Of a stretch of DNA of 42,597 nt, positions 24,651-33,665 are shown piece by piece. Source of the DNA: CAYPFY01 sp964410105 (GTDB lineage Bacteria; Bacteroidota; Ignavibacteria; UBA10030; SZUA-254); contig CAYPFY010000027.1 in assembly GCA_964410105.1 (NCBI GenBank), positions 1-42,597 of the forward strand, in the 5' to 3' direction. The translations under genes were made by a program, and so were the position numbers. Each line of letters starts with the position of its first letter. Position 1 is the first letter of the stretch. A model generated the notes under the pieces. It had not been told where the DNA came from. It did not search any database and saw only the letters and a list, made by a program, of their open reading frames with translations.

Positions 24651-26600
24651 CTAATCGGTGAACTCCCATGAAACCCCGAACCGGATTTCCCTTTGAGGCA
24701 TAGGATAGAATGAGGTCATGACGTATTGTTCGTCAGTAAGGTTTTCCCAAATAAAATGCACGTAAGCGTCACCGAGCCGCGCTATCAGCAGAAAATCGAT
24801 CGTCCCGGTCGCCTGTATGTCGAATTCCTGACCCCCGGGGACGTAGACAAGGGCCTGCTGGTTGAATTCCCTGCCGGTGTAATCGCTAAAATATTTTGCG
24901 CGTATTCCGGTTTTTAGATTTAGGTGGTCTTCGAAGAGCTTGTCCCAGTAGTAGAATCCCCCGGTCGCAGTCCATTTCGGAAAGATGAGTGCCTGATCGT
25001 CATCGTTGACCCGCTCAGTGTACTGAACCTTTCCCTCAAGGAAAAAGCTCCCAAGCCGTACGGCGGATGATGCGCTGAACCCTTGAAAAACCTCTTTTTC
25101 CTGCTGCGCGAATGTGTACCGGCCGGCAGTGTCTCTTTTGACGACAATGGGGTCAAGAATGGAGTGGCGGAATGCTCTCGCATCGAGCCACACTCCAGAA
25201 AATCTCCAGCGGGATCCGATTTCAACTGCGTCAAGCCTTTCAAGGGATTCATCGTTAAGTGTGGACGTGAGGAGCGTGTCGAGGCCGTATCGTTCTTCAA
25301 AAGTCGGGAATCGGTACGAGCGTGAATACCCGCCGAACAATTCTACAATTGAATCGGGGGAAAAAATCGCTCGTCCTCCGTAACTTAACTGGTTCTGACC
25401 GATAAAATTCTCCAGTCTCGCAGACGGGATCAATCGGAGCAGCGGCGCGGGGCTGAGCTCGAGTTTGCCATATGCTCCCGTCAATGCGGCCGTCCGCTCG
25501 TCTGTCGCCGGAGTTACGAGGACTCGCTGGTTTTCTACCTGGACTCCGATATCCAGTATCTGATTTCCGACTTCTCGGTGATGTGCCAGTTTTACTCCCG
25601 ACCGGTGCGACTGCTGATCCTGCTGGATAAAAATCCCGTTGGGGGAGGGTCGGTTTTCTTCGTCCCGGAATTCACGAAGGTTGGAGGAGAAATAGATTGT
25701 GGCGGTCGTGACTGTGTTGGAATCCGAACGATAGGCCGCGCCTATATGAACGTCGTGGCGCGTGATTTTTTCATAAGAGTCTGTATTTCTCACGAAAGCC
25801 TGCAGCTTCTCAAAACGAGCGGAATCGGGAGTGAGTTTAAGATCGATGCCGCCGTTGAGCCCGAGCTGCGTTTGATTGTACACTTCGGCGAGATAGAAAT
25901 TGAGATCACCGAGGTTGTACCGGGCCTTTATGCGCGCATTCCAGTGGTCGTAATCTGAATTTGGGAATTTCGGGCCGAATGTATTGTGCTGCGCTCCCAT
26001 CGTGACATTGAGCCCGCGGATGATGTCCTGGCTCACCATTCCATCCACGAGGGCATAGCCGTCGGCCGTTTCGTCGTATCGTAATCTCGAGTAGGGATGG
26101 ATCGCTTTTTTGCTCTTGCTCAGAATATTTACTGAACTCGCGGAGTTGAGGCCGTACAAATATGACTCGGTTGCGGGGGGCATTTCGAGCCGATCGATGT
26201 TTTCCGATGGAATCAGGTAAGGGTTAAAGGTTCCGGTGAAAGGATCGTTGAGCCGGATTCCGTCGCTGTAATATCCGATCCGGCGAAGATTGAGTCCATC
26301 CCGTGTGACGTCTGGGAGAGGGCCGGGGCTGCCAAATTCCCGGATAAAAATTCCGGGAAAAAGATTTATGAGGTCGCCAGCTGAGCGGTAGTCGATGAAG
26401 TTGACCGATGAGTCGCCGATAATATCCCAGGGTTCAAGCCGGCGGTCGAGGGAGCCAACGAGCGGAATGGGGACGATGAATTTTCGGGCGGTCGTGTCGG
26501 TCCGGGTTGTGTCCGTTTGGGCTCCGACCGGGATCTGAGAGTGTGCCCGGACTATGCACGTGAGGATGAGGAGGAGTTGGAGGGAGCGGGGTGTCTGCAC
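24651..26600 (-). CDS. TonB-dependent receptor-like outer-membrane protein
   Basis: I use GTG 26600, which gives 649 aa starting MQTPRSLQLLLILTCIVRAHS, a good signal peptide. An ATG at 26714 would add 38 unlikely residues and overlap the divergent recombinase. A plug-like domain follows (SAGDLINLFPGIFIREFG, VTRDGLNLRRIGYYSDGIRL, IDRLEMPPATESYLYG). A long beta-barrel pattern then ends EIRFGVSWEF with a terminal aromatic. I see no carboxypeptidase-like N-terminal domain and no clear TonB box, so a TonB-independent barrel cannot be excluded. The ligand is unknown. Confidence 0.8.
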   Translation of the reverse strand: MQTPRSLQLLLILTCIVRAHSQIPVGAQTDTTRTDTTARKFIVPIPLVGSLDRRLEPWDIIGDSSVNFIDYRSAGDLINLFPGIFIREFGSPGPLPDVTRDGLNLRRIGYYSDGIRLNDPFTGTFNPYLIPSENIDRLEMPPATESYLYGLNSASSVNILSKSKKAIHPYSRLRYDETADGYALVDGMVSQDIIRGLNVTMGAQHNTFGPKFPNSDYDHWNARIKARYNLGDLNFYLAEVYNQTQLGLNGGIDLKLTPDSARFEKLQAFVRNTDSYEKITRHDVHIGAAYRSDSNTVTTATIYFSSNLREFRDEENRPSPNGIFIQQDQQSHRSGVKLAHHREVGNQILDIGVQVENQRVLVTPATDERTAALTGAYGKLELSPAPLLRLIPSARLENFIGQNQLSYGGRAIFSPDSIVELFGGYSRSYRFPTFEERYGLDTLLTSTLNDESLERLDAVEIGSRWRFSGVWLDARAFRHSILDPIVVKRDTAGRYTFAQQEKEVFQGFSASSAVRLGSFFLEGKVQYTERVNDDDQALIFPKWTATGGFYYWDKLFEDHLNLKTGIRAKYFSDYTGREFNQQALVYVPGGQEFDIQATGTIDFLLIARLGDAYVHFIWENLTDEQYVMTSFYPMPQREIRFGVSWEFTD

Positions 26601-26664
26601 GGTTGTGCCAATATAGAGAAAACTGGCGGTGTTTTCAAGCTGAGACACTAGGTGAGTTTGAGGT

Positions 26665-27591
26665 TTGTCGGATAAATTGCGATATTCGCGGGAGTCACAG
26701 GGGGGCATTGTCATTCACGAGTTCTTTCCGCATAGAGAAGTTCGGGGGTTTTACGAAACTGTTCGTAATGAACTTCTATTAAGAAACTATAGCCCGAAAA
26801 CCATGCAGGCGTATACAAGTTGTCTGCGCTCGTTTGTAACCCATTTCCGGCCACGCCACCCGCGCGAGTTGCGTGAAGGGGATATTCGCTCTTATTTTCT
26901 GCACCTGATAGAGCGGAAGAGGCTCGCGCCTGCGACTGTGAATCTGACGTTCAATGCGCTAAGATTTCTGTACGTCGAGCTCTATAAGAAACCGTTCCTC
27001 ATGCGGGATATCCCCAGGCCCAAGAAGCAGCGGAAACTCCCCGTGGTTCTTGACAAGGAGGAAGTCTTTCGGATCTTCGGCGCCGTTCGGAATCTGAAGC
27101 ATAGAACAATTCTGATGCTGATCTATTCAGGGGGCCTGCGGGTGGGAGAGGCGGTAAAACTTCGGATCGAGGATATCGATAGCAAGAGGAAGCTAATACA
27201 CCTGAGGAATGCGAAGGGAGGGAAAGATCGGTACACTCTGCTTTCGGAGCTGGCGCTGAAACAGTTGAGGCAATACTATCAGGCGTACAGGCCGAGGGAG
27301 TTTCTGTTCGAGGGGAGGGTGTGGCGGGAGCATCTCGCGGAGAGAAGCGTTCAGAATGTCTTCCAGCGTGCGCTCAAGGCGTCCGGGGTTCTGAAAGATG
27401 TCGGGGTGCATGGTCTTCGCCATTCTTTCGCGACTCACCTTCTTGAAGATGGGACCGATCTTCGGTTCATTCAGGAGCTTCTGGGGCACAGCAGCTCCAA
27501 GACAACGGAGATTTATACCCATGTCAGCCAAAGGGCCCTGGGGAAGATTGTAAGTCCCTTGGACAGAGCGCGCATCCGTTCCGAGGGATGA
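26665..27591 (+). CDS. Xer/integron-type tyrosine recombinase
   Basis: This 308-aa site-specific recombinase has an N-terminal SAM-like core-binding domain (about residues 28-112, NYSPKTMQAY) and a catalytic domain with all six residues: Arg159 (GGLRVGEAV), Lys184 (NAKGGKD), His249 and Arg252 (HGLRHSF), His275 (LLGHSS) and Tyr284 (EIYTHV). Start TTG 26665 is the only reasonable one in frame, and its ribosome-binding site is poor. The C-terminus KIVSPLD also resembles integron integrases, but the extra helical insertion that marks IntI before the HxxR motif is absent (AERSVQNVFQRALKASG runs straight on). It stands at the left edge of the accessory region, pointing toward the cassette array. 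Confidence 0.9.
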   Translation: MSDKLRYSRESQGGIVIHEFFPHREVRGFYETVRNELLLRNYSPKTMQAYTSCLRSFVTHFRPRHPRELREGDIRSYFLHLIERKRLAPATVNLTFNALRFLYVELYKKPFLMRDIPRPKKQRKLPVVLDKEEVFRIFGAVRNLKHRTILMLIYSGGLRVGEAVKLRIEDIDSKRKLIHLRNAKGGKDRYTLLSELALKQLRQYYQAYRPREFLFEGRVWREHLAERSVQNVFQRALKASGVLKDVGVHGLRHSFATHLLEDGTDLRFIQELLGHSSSKTTEIYTHVSQRALGKIVSPLDRARIRSEG

Positions 27592-27595
27592 AATA

Positions 27596-27602
27596 GTTAG
27601 CC
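27596..27602 (+). other. GTTAGCC, possible recombination core (attI-like) after the recombinase
   Basis: ATAGTTAGCC lies 4 bases past the recombinase stop and is the same string found at the attC-like end near 32413-32422. GTTRRRY is the core cleaved in integron sites; this differs at one position. A lone 7-base match is weak, but it marks where chromosomal-style sequence gives way to the accessory genes. Confidence 0.3.
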
Positions 27603-27823
27603 AGCTTGCCCGTTTGAATCGCATACACCCTTTGCTCACGAGGGCAGAGTTTGGAATACTAAGAGCACAAATTGTGACTTCACGACATGGGAGACCAGAC
27701 GGGCCTGATTCTAGGCCTTCATCGCGCGGGGAGTAGAGATATATTTCTCACCTGGACAGAGAGCACAACGAAGGCGTGGCCTCGAGGTGCTCGGAAACCG
27801 CATAACGAAAGGAAAAAAGATAC

Positions 27824-28120
27824 ATGAGTGCCAACGTCCCGAGACTCTTGCAGAATTATCCGGAAAAGGAGTTCATTCGTGCCACAACGCAGAGGGAGGT
27901 CTTCGATCTCCTGGTTGCTCTGAAGGATTGGACAGCAAAGCAACCAAATTTATCCGAATTCCCTGAAGGAGCATGCGGGGTTGTGATTTGCGCATTGCTT
28001 GATCTGGCGTCGGTGAGCTGCCCAGACGTCGGCGACTTCTCGCACATCTACCATGGGATGCAAAAAATCCTCAAGGCCTCCTATGATGAGATTTCTCGTG
28101 AGATTAAGTGGTTCAGATGA
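27824..28120 (+). CDS. Hypothetical protein
   Basis: I do not recognise this 98-aa protein. It is mostly helical with a mixed charged N-terminus (YPEKEFIRATTQREVFDLLV) and a Cys-containing hydrophobic middle (GACGVVICALLDLASVSC). It has no signal peptide or membrane span. ATG 27824 follows AAAGGA. It is the first gene after the recombinase, in the same direction, with no attC-like site that I can see on either side. Confidence 0.55.
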   Translation: MSANVPRLLQNYPEKEFIRATTQREVFDLLVALKDWTAKQPNLSEFPEGACGVVICALLDLASVSCPDVGDFSHIYHGMQKILKASYDEISREIKWFR

Positions 28121-28301
28121 TGTGCGTCAGCCTCAACGGCAATTATTCTATGCCCCGGGGACGGCAGCTCAAGGAACATGGGCGAATAAGAGTTGCGCGC
28201 TACGTCGGGTCCCGGCTAGCGACCTTGTCTCCCCAAAATCGCGAGGCCTCCCCCGGGTACAGCCTTCCGAATTACCTATTCCTTGAAAGGAGAGATCCGT
28301 T

Positions 28302-28652
28302 ATGAAAAACATCCTCGCAACACTTTTTGGCGGGACTCGTCACTCTGAAAGCAAAGATCGCGGGGAGGACCGAAAGTACTGGCGATCGGCCAGCGATCGA
28401 ATAAGTCCGCTCCTACAAATTCTCACCGCCATTGCAAATCCTCCTAATAGGCACAAATCGAGATTGCCTACGGACATAAACGGAGACTTTGATGAGTGGT
28501 TCGATGGGGGAGCCTTTCGTATAGTCACTGGATATACTACATATGTGTTTGCAAACGGTAGCCGTGCAGTTGTCCATACCCTTCCCTACCTGTTAATCAC
28601 TGTGACAATGCCAGGTGGTGAGACCGTGAAAATAGTGGAGGGAGGCAAGTGA
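28302..28652 (+). CDS. Hypothetical protein
   Basis: This 116-aa protein is not recognised. A charged N-terminal third (TRHSESKDRGEDRKYWRSA) precedes a beta-rich second half (residues about 70-115: AFRIVTGYTTYVFANG, LLITVTMPGGETVKIVEGG). There is no signal peptide. ATG 28302 has AAAGGAG upstream at a good distance, which supports translation. It lies 49 bases before the T9SS-exported propeller gene on the same strand. Confidence 0.5.
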   Translation: MKNILATLFGGTRHSESKDRGEDRKYWRSASDRISPLLQILTAIANPPNRHKSRLPTDINGDFDEWFDGGAFRIVTGYTTYVFANGSRAVVHTLPYLLITVTMPGGETVKIVEGGK

Positions 28653-28701
28653 ATAGAGAAGGCAACTTCACATAAGTGGAAAAAATTGAGGAGAGATCAT
28701 T

Positions 28702-29913
28702 ATGAATAGCGGGCTCCTGCGTTTCACCGTCTGGACTATTGCGGTAGCACTCCTGCCGTCAGAATTATTTTCCCAATGGATCCAGACAAATGGCCCCGGG
28801 GGTGATCCCGTCCGCTCTCTTGCCTCTTCGGGAGTAAATCTTTTCGCGGGCACTTCCGGCCGCGGCGTATTTCTTTCGACCAACGGTGGAAGAAATTGGG
28901 ACTCCGCGAGCGTTGGCTTGATTAGCCCGAATGTCTGGTCGATTGCCACCTTGGATACCAAACTTTTCGCCGGGACTCATGTCGGTGTTTATCTCTCCAC
29001 AAGCAACGGTGCAAGCTGGGAGGCCACTCCGTTGACGAACAGAGATGTCTGGTCATTTGCCACAATGGATACGATTCTCTTTGCCGGAACCACGGGAGGA
29101 GTATACCGCTCAACGAGCGATGGCGCGAGTTGGACACAGGCCAATAACGGTTTGACAAATACTGACGTCTTTGCTCTTGTTGTCTCAGACACGACTCTCC
29201 TCGCGGGCACGTTCAGCGGGGTCTTTCTCTCGACAAATAACGGCTCAAGCTGGACGGCTTCCAATCTTGGTCTTACGAACACGAATGTGCTCTCAATGGG
29301 CGTCTCAGGTAGAAATATCTTTGCAGGAACTTTTGGCGGCGGCGTCTTTCTTTCGGCGAATAATGGGACAAGCTGGATGCAGGTGAATGCTGGTTTGACG
29401 AATACTAATATCCATGCCTTTGCCACTTCGGGGACCGCGGTTTTCGTCGGGACTTCCGGCGGCATTTTCACTTCGACGAACAACGGGTCAAGCTGGGCGG
29501 CGGCGAGTACCGGTCTTACGCACACTAATGTCCTCTCACTTTGTATTTCAGATACAAATCTCTTCGCCGGGACGGATAGTGGTAGCGTGTGGCGTAGGTC
29601 GCTGTCCGACCTGGTAACTTCCGTCGGGACGGTCTCGGGGAGAACGCCGCAATATGCCAAACTCGAACAAAACTATCCCAACCCTTTTAATCCCTCTACC
29701 GCCATCAAATTCTCCCTTTCATCAAAATCCTTTGTTTCCTTAAAAGTATTCAATGTATTGGGAGAAGAGATGTCAACGCTTGTCTCCGAGGAATTGTATG
29801 CTGGCGTCTATTCTCGTGAATGGAGCGGAACGGACATGCCCAGCGGCGTTTACTTTTATCGCTTGATTGCGGGGTCATTTGTCGAAACTAGAAAATTCAT
29901 TCTCCTCAGATGA
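28702..29913 (+). CDS. T9SS-exported BNR/propeller-repeat protein
   Basis: This 403-aa secreted protein has a signal peptide (about residues 1-24, ending ELFSQ), about seven repeats of roughly 42 residues of the form FAGT..GVFLSTNNGSSW......LTNTNV, which should fold as a beta-propeller, and a type A T9SS sorting domain starting NYPNPFNPST (about 325) and ending SGVYFYRL...KFILLR. It should be exported through the T9SS and attached or released at the surface. The repeats are related to the larger protein at 33666, which has no sorting domain. Strong GAGGAGA precedes ATG 28702. The ligand or function is unknown. Confidence 0.87.
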   Translation: MNSGLLRFTVWTIAVALLPSELFSQWIQTNGPGGDPVRSLASSGVNLFAGTSGRGVFLSTNGGRNWDSASVGLISPNVWSIATLDTKLFAGTHVGVYLSTSNGASWEATPLTNRDVWSFATMDTILFAGTTGGVYRSTSDGASWTQANNGLTNTDVFALVVSDTTLLAGTFSGVFLSTNNGSSWTASNLGLTNTNVLSMGVSGRNIFAGTFGGGVFLSANNGTSWMQVNAGLTNTNIHAFATSGTAVFVGTSGGIFTSTNNGSSWAAASTGLTHTNVLSLCISDTNLFAGTDSGSVWRRSLSDLVTSVGTVSGRTPQYAKLEQNYPNPFNPSTAIKFSLSSKSFVSLKVFNVLGEEMSTLVSEELYAGVYSREWSGTDMPSGVYFYRLIAGSFVETRKFILLR

Positions 29914-29915
29914 AG

Positions 29916-29937
29916 GGGTGCGGAATTTCCAGCACCC
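29916..29937 (+). terminator. Hairpin just after the T9SS propeller gene
   Basis: GGGTGC at 29916-29921 pairs with GCACCC at 29932-29937 across 10 bases, starting 2 bases after the stop codon. No T-tract follows, so it may be an RNA-end stabiliser rather than an intrinsic terminator. Confidence 0.3.
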
Positions 29938-30171
29938 AAGTCCGGACTCAGTCACAGCCGAGCTCGCGACGGTCAAGTCAAGAAGATTTGGCCGCGTACA
30001 GGTTGTCCTGCAGCTTATATTATCGAGTTAAAGGAGGATGTCTTGAGGGAATCTTGCCGGTATCTTTGCTTAGAGTGGAGCAGCCTTCTTATTACTTTGG
30101 GCCTCGTGGAGTTGTGGCACGCAACGGAGAGGCAATTCTGTATAGTGTGAAGTTCAGACAGGAGGCAAACT

Positions 30172-31725
30172 TTGGTCATTAAACGCATCCTTGGCGGAGT
30201 GATGATCATTCTGGTCGGGGGGTGTAGAGCGGGTAATGTCGAGCGTCACCTTGCCCCCGCTTCGTCTTTCGACAAGTATAGCAGGAGCCGGGTCGGCCAG
30301 CTGAACGTGGAATCGCCGTTTCTCAAAGCCCATATGAAGAACGGAAATGCATATGTTCTTCACTCATGGGATACGGACGATAAGGGAGTAGTCATCTCGG
30401 GGAACGGCACGCTCTTCAGTACAATGCGCGACACGTTAGCCAAAGGTGAATTCATTATCGGACTTGACTCCGTCGCCATCCTGGAGACGAACGTGATCGA
30501 GAATTCCGGGGCCGCCACGGCGCTAACAGTTTTCACGGGAATTACCGCCGCCGTGACAGTCTATTGCATTACAAATCCCAAGACATGCTTTGGATCATGC
30601 CCAACATTTTACATTTCTGACGGGGACAGCTCTCGGTTACAGGCCGAGGGGTTCTCATCAAGTATTTTACCATCTCTTGAGGCGACCGATGTGGATGCAC
30701 TATTCCGTGCCCGCCCCAGTGGCCGAGAGGTGTTCGTGGAAATGAAAAACGAGGCGCTCGAAACACACGTGGTTCATCATGTAGACCTTCTTGCCGTCCC
30801 GAGGGGTGAAGGCCGTCGCATTTTTTCGACATCGACCAATCAGTTCTGGGAGAGCGAGTCCCAAATCTCTCCGGTTTCCGCACGAGGACCCGAGGGCAAC
30901 TGTCTTCCAGATCTACTGCAATTTGACGGCAATGAACGTTTCAGCCGGGCTGACGGTAGTGACCTTGCTACAAAAGAGGCTGTTGATCTGCGATTTCGTG
31001 TTCGGTCGGGTGGTCCCTACGGACTGGTTATTGGATGTAGGCAGACTTTGCTCCCGACATATCTGTTGTACCAATCCTATGCGTACATGGGTAAAGATGC
31101 CGGTCGATGGTTGGGTGAATTTGAACGGAAGACCTTCCTGTATCAGCAGGCCAACGTTGAAGACCTGATTGGGGGTATGGAAGCTGTTCTTCAGCAATCT
31201 AATGGTCAGTGGCAATCCGTGGGCGAAGTGAAGGAGTATGGTCCACTGGCAGCAGACGTGCATCTTATTCCCTTGCCTCTGTTGTCTGATACGATTGTCA
31301 ATATTCAATTACGCATGGCAAAAGGGACGTGGCGAATTGATTATGTTGCGTTAGCTGAGCTTACCAAGCCTGTCACGCCGATTCGTATCCATCCATATTC
31401 TGTTTTCAACGACGGAAAGGAAGACCCTCAGGCCCGTGCCAAGTTGCTCGATTCTCTGCAACACCTCATTACTTTTCCCGGCGATTCGTATACACTGAAA
31501 TATGCGCTGCCCGCGGAATCGCCAGATTACGAGCTTTTTCTTGAAAGTCGTGGCTACTACCTTGAATGGATACGGAAAGAATGGGTTGAAGAACAGAACC
31601 CTTTACTCCTTGCTGAGTTTTTTCTTGATCCGGGCAATGCGCTGAAGCGGTTAGCCCCGGAATTCAAACGCGTTGAGCCAAATATGGAGGATTGTTTCTG
31701 GAGGAGCCGATACGCAAAACCATAA
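30172..31725 (+). CDS. Large hypothetical lipoprotein
   Basis: This is a 517-aa protein from TTG 30172, chosen because GGAGG sits 6 bases upstream. It opens MVIKRILGGVMIILVGGCRAG, with lipobox Cys18. The N-terminal part is beta-rich (GNAYVLHSWDTDDKGVVISG). A small hydrophobic stretch near residues 118-140 (TALTVFTGITAAVTVYC) is followed by CITNPKTCFGSCPTFYISDG, a Cys-rich loop, so disulfides are likely. I do not recognise the family. It overlaps the next lipoprotein gene by 53 bases. Confidence 0.65.
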   Translation: MVIKRILGGVMIILVGGCRAGNVERHLAPASSFDKYSRSRVGQLNVESPFLKAHMKNGNAYVLHSWDTDDKGVVISGNGTLFSTMRDTLAKGEFIIGLDSVAILETNVIENSGAATALTVFTGITAAVTVYCITNPKTCFGSCPTFYISDGDSSRLQAEGFSSSILPSLEATDVDALFRARPSGREVFVEMKNEALETHVVHHVDLLAVPRGEGRRIFSTSTNQFWESESQISPVSARGPEGNCLPDLLQFDGNERFSRADGSDLATKEAVDLRFRVRSGGPYGLVIGCRQTLLPTYLLYQSYAYMGKDAGRWLGEFERKTFLYQQANVEDLIGGMEAVLQQSNGQWQSVGEVKEYGPLAADVHLIPLPLLSDTIVNIQLRMAKGTWRIDYVALAELTKPVTPIRIHPYSVFNDGKEDPQARAKLLDSLQHLITFPGDSYTLKYALPAESPDYELFLESRGYYLEWIRKEWVEEQNPLLLAEFFLDPGNALKRLAPEFKRVEPNMEDCFWRSRYAKP

Positions 31726-32239
31726 CCGTCGTCTCAAAGTCCTGGCGGTAGGGATATGCGTGTTGATGACCAATTGTGCAACGACGCATGCACCGTCAAA
31801 CTGGCTAAGTGAGCCGGAGTCCGTTGCTTCAGAGCCATTCGGAGGTTGGATTGAGATAAAGTCTCACGGGAACTATGTTAGGGGCGAGCTCATCGCGATC
31901 AATGAGGACACGATATTCGTTGCCAATGATACGCTTCATACCGTTGCCTCAAAGGATGTATTGTCGGCGCGATTGGTGACTTATCATGCCTCGAGCATGG
32001 GCTGGTATGTCCCCGGCGGAATCATCTTTACAATTACAAATGGCTGGTTCCTACTTCTGACTGCGCCAATGTGGCTTATTGGCGGCTCTATAGCGGCTGT
32101 GGCTCGTTCGCACCGGCCTATAATGGATTATCCGAAAAGCGCCCTGGCAGACTTCAAGCCATTTGCACGATTTCCTCAGGGATTACCATCTAGTCTTGAT
32201 CGAGGTGCAGTCAGAATGAAGGCAGTGCGAAAGGAATAG
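31673..32239 (+). CDS. Hypothetical lipoprotein with a membrane-like C-terminal segment
   Basis: This 188-aa ORF starts at TTG 31673 inside the end of the preceding gene. Its N-terminus after about residue 19 (RRLKVLAVGICVLMTNC) is a lipoprotein signal, so the exact start is uncertain. A middle beta-rich segment (WIEIKSHGNYVRGELIAINE) resembles small surface-exposed domains. Residues about 115-145 are hydrophobic (GGIIFTITNGWFLLLTAPMW). No family is recognised. Overlap and order suggest co-expression with the gene at 30172. Confidence 0.55.
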   Translation: MSQIWRIVSGGADTQNHNRRLKVLAVGICVLMTNCATTHAPSNWLSEPESVASEPFGGWIEIKSHGNYVRGELIAINEDTIFVANDTLHTVASKDVLSARLVTYHASSMGWYVPGGIIFTITNGWFLLLTAPMWLIGGSIAAVARSHRPIMDYPKSALADFKPFARFPQGLPSSLDRGAVRMKAVRKE

Positions 32240-32368
32240 GCCAAATAATGGGAAGGTTAGCACGTGGAAGTGTTTTTAGGAGGATGGTTCAGCTTGACTC
32301 TCTCATTGGACAAACCGATGATGGTGTCGCAGAAGAGACCTTGGGAATAGGTATTTGGAAAGAATCAC

Positions 32369-32422
32369 AATCTCATGCCGAGCGGGGATATCCGCCATAT
32401 CTCTGTAAATCAATAGTTAGCC
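32369..32422 (+). repeat. 49-bp repeat copy 1, ending at GTTAGCC (attC right half?)
   Basis: The 49 bases at 32369-32417 match 46 of 49 bases at 36891-36939. A hairpin inside it, GGGATAT/ATATCTC around a 5-base loop, is kept in both copies. Identity ends one base after G32416, just where an integron core G^TTAGCC would be cut, and the sequences beyond differ. I read this as the right half of a cassette recombination site; its left half is not clear. Confidence 0.55.
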
Positions 32423-32485
32423 GAAACTAGCTCGCTAAACAAGAAATTGAAACCTGCAGATTAACAACAGAAAGGAGTAGTAGTC

Positions 32486-33427
32486 ATGAAACGCTTTATC
32501 ACGTTCTCAGTATTTTTTGTTGCTCTCCAGAGTTGCCATTCCGACAACCTTTTGGATTCCGACGTGAAAGTGACAAACCCTTCACAATCACTGAACTCCA
32601 TTGCCAGTGGTACGCTGGCCAAGACGAGCGCTGGTCGAATCCTCTTCACGAGTACCCGTGACGGCAATGCTGAGATCTATGTGATGAATGCCGACGGGAG
32701 CGGACTAACGAATCTCTCCAATAATCCCGCTCAAGAGTTCGACGCCCGATTTTCGCCGGACGGCAGGCGGTTGGTGTTCTCGAGTGATCGGGATGGCAAC
32801 AGTGAGATTTATGTAGCGAATGCGGATGGGTCGAATCCAACCAACATCACGAACAACCCGGCTACGGAGTTTGAGGACGCCGACTGGTCACCCGACGGGC
32901 GCCGCATTGTGTTTGAGAGCAATCGCGACGGTGACTTTGATATCTACAGTATGAACGCTGACGGTAAAGCGGTCGTCCAGCTGACACATAACACAGCTGC
33001 CGATTTCCAACCCGAGTGGTCCCCGAACGGTCGGCAGATCGCCTTCGTGAGTAACCGCGATGGAAATAACGAGGTATATGTGATGGACGCGGACGGCGCC
33101 AATCAGGTCAACGTCACGAACCATCCGGCGCTCGACCGTCAACCAACGTGGTCGCCCGATGGACGACAGATCGCGTTCCACAGCACGAGGAGCGGACAAT
33201 TTCAGATTTGGGTGATGCGCCATGACGGCTCGGCGCCGACGATGTTGACTAGCATCGGGTCGAATCGGCAGCCGGCTTGGTCCTTCGATGGGAAACGGAT
33301 CGCCTTCTTCTCAGAGCGAGATGGTAATGGGGAGATCTATATCATGAACGCCGACGGATCGCACCAGTTTAACTTCACCATGAACCCGGGCGCCGAGGAG
33401 TTCGACGCCTCATGGCATCGCCCGTGA
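32486..33427 (+). CDS. PD40/TolB-like beta-propeller lipoprotein (cassette gene)
   Basis: This 313-aa predicted lipoprotein (signal with LQSC, Cys17) has six tandem PD40 repeats of about 42 residues of the form SPDGRRIVF.S.RDGN.EIY.MNADGS, which should form a TolB-C-like six-bladed propeller. No TolB N-terminal domain is present, so it is not TolB itself. ATG 32486 follows AAAGGAG. An attC-like site begins about 70 bases after its stop, so it reads as one complete cassette. Confidence 0.85.
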   Translation: MKRFITFSVFFVALQSCHSDNLLDSDVKVTNPSQSLNSIASGTLAKTSAGRILFTSTRDGNAEIYVMNADGSGLTNLSNNPAQEFDARFSPDGRRLVFSSDRDGNSEIYVANADGSNPTNITNNPATEFEDADWSPDGRRIVFESNRDGDFDIYSMNADGKAVVQLTHNTAADFQPEWSPNGRQIAFVSNRDGNNEVYVMDADGANQVNVTNHPALDRQPTWSPDGRQIAFHSTRSGQFQIWVMRHDGSAPTMLTSIGSNRQPAWSFDGKRIAFFSERDGNGEIYIMNADGSHQFNFTMNPGAEEFDASWHRP

Positions 33428-33497
33428 CGGTTTGCGAGCGCGGCATTTTCATCGGACCACCGTCAAGAAGTCCAAGGGAAAGGCGGTTGCCAGCTTC

Positions 33498-33637
33498 GGC
33501 TAACAAGCGTGTTTATTGGTGCTCACGTTTTTTTGAAAGGAATCTTATTGTGTTCGCTCCATGCCGTTTGCCGCAAAAAGGAAATTGGCCGTTCATAGGG
33601 GGCAAACGGCACGGCGTAAACACGCACAACGTTACCA
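33498..33637 (+). other. attC-like recombination site (best example)
   Basis: GGCTAAC at 33498-33504 is the left core. GCGTGTTTA at 33507-33515 pairs perfectly with TAAACACGC at 33617-33625. GTTACCA at 33631-33637 is the right core. Inside, GCCGTTTGCC at 33563-33572 pairs perfectly with GGCAAACGGC at 33601-33610. The nested stems and AAC/GTT ends are the folded architecture of an integron attC. The next gene starts 29 bases later. Confidence 0.7.
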
Positions 33638-33665
33638 TATGCAATTGCCCTCTCAGGAAAAGGTT

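Noticed and set aside
26665..27591. Calling the recombinase an integron integrase IntI
   Set aside because: The C-terminal HGLRHSF...SPLD block is similar, but the extra helical insertion specific to IntI is absent, so only Xer/integron-type is claimed.
27700..27722. GGCCT/AGGCC hairpin as a terminator after the recombinase
   Set aside because: The stem is only 5 bp, no T-tract follows and it lies over 100 bases from the stop.
32256..32262. GTTAGCA as another cassette core
   Set aside because: No complementary arm or left core could be found around it; a 7-base match alone is expected by chance.
32248..32430. 60-aa ORF after the lipoprotein at 31673
   Set aside because: No ribosome-binding site or recognisable features, and its end is encoded by the 49-bp repeat.
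33561..33665. Upstream start for the large propeller protein
   Set aside because: It would be encoded by the attC-like site and hide a good signal peptide; ATG 33666 has a proper ribosome-binding site.
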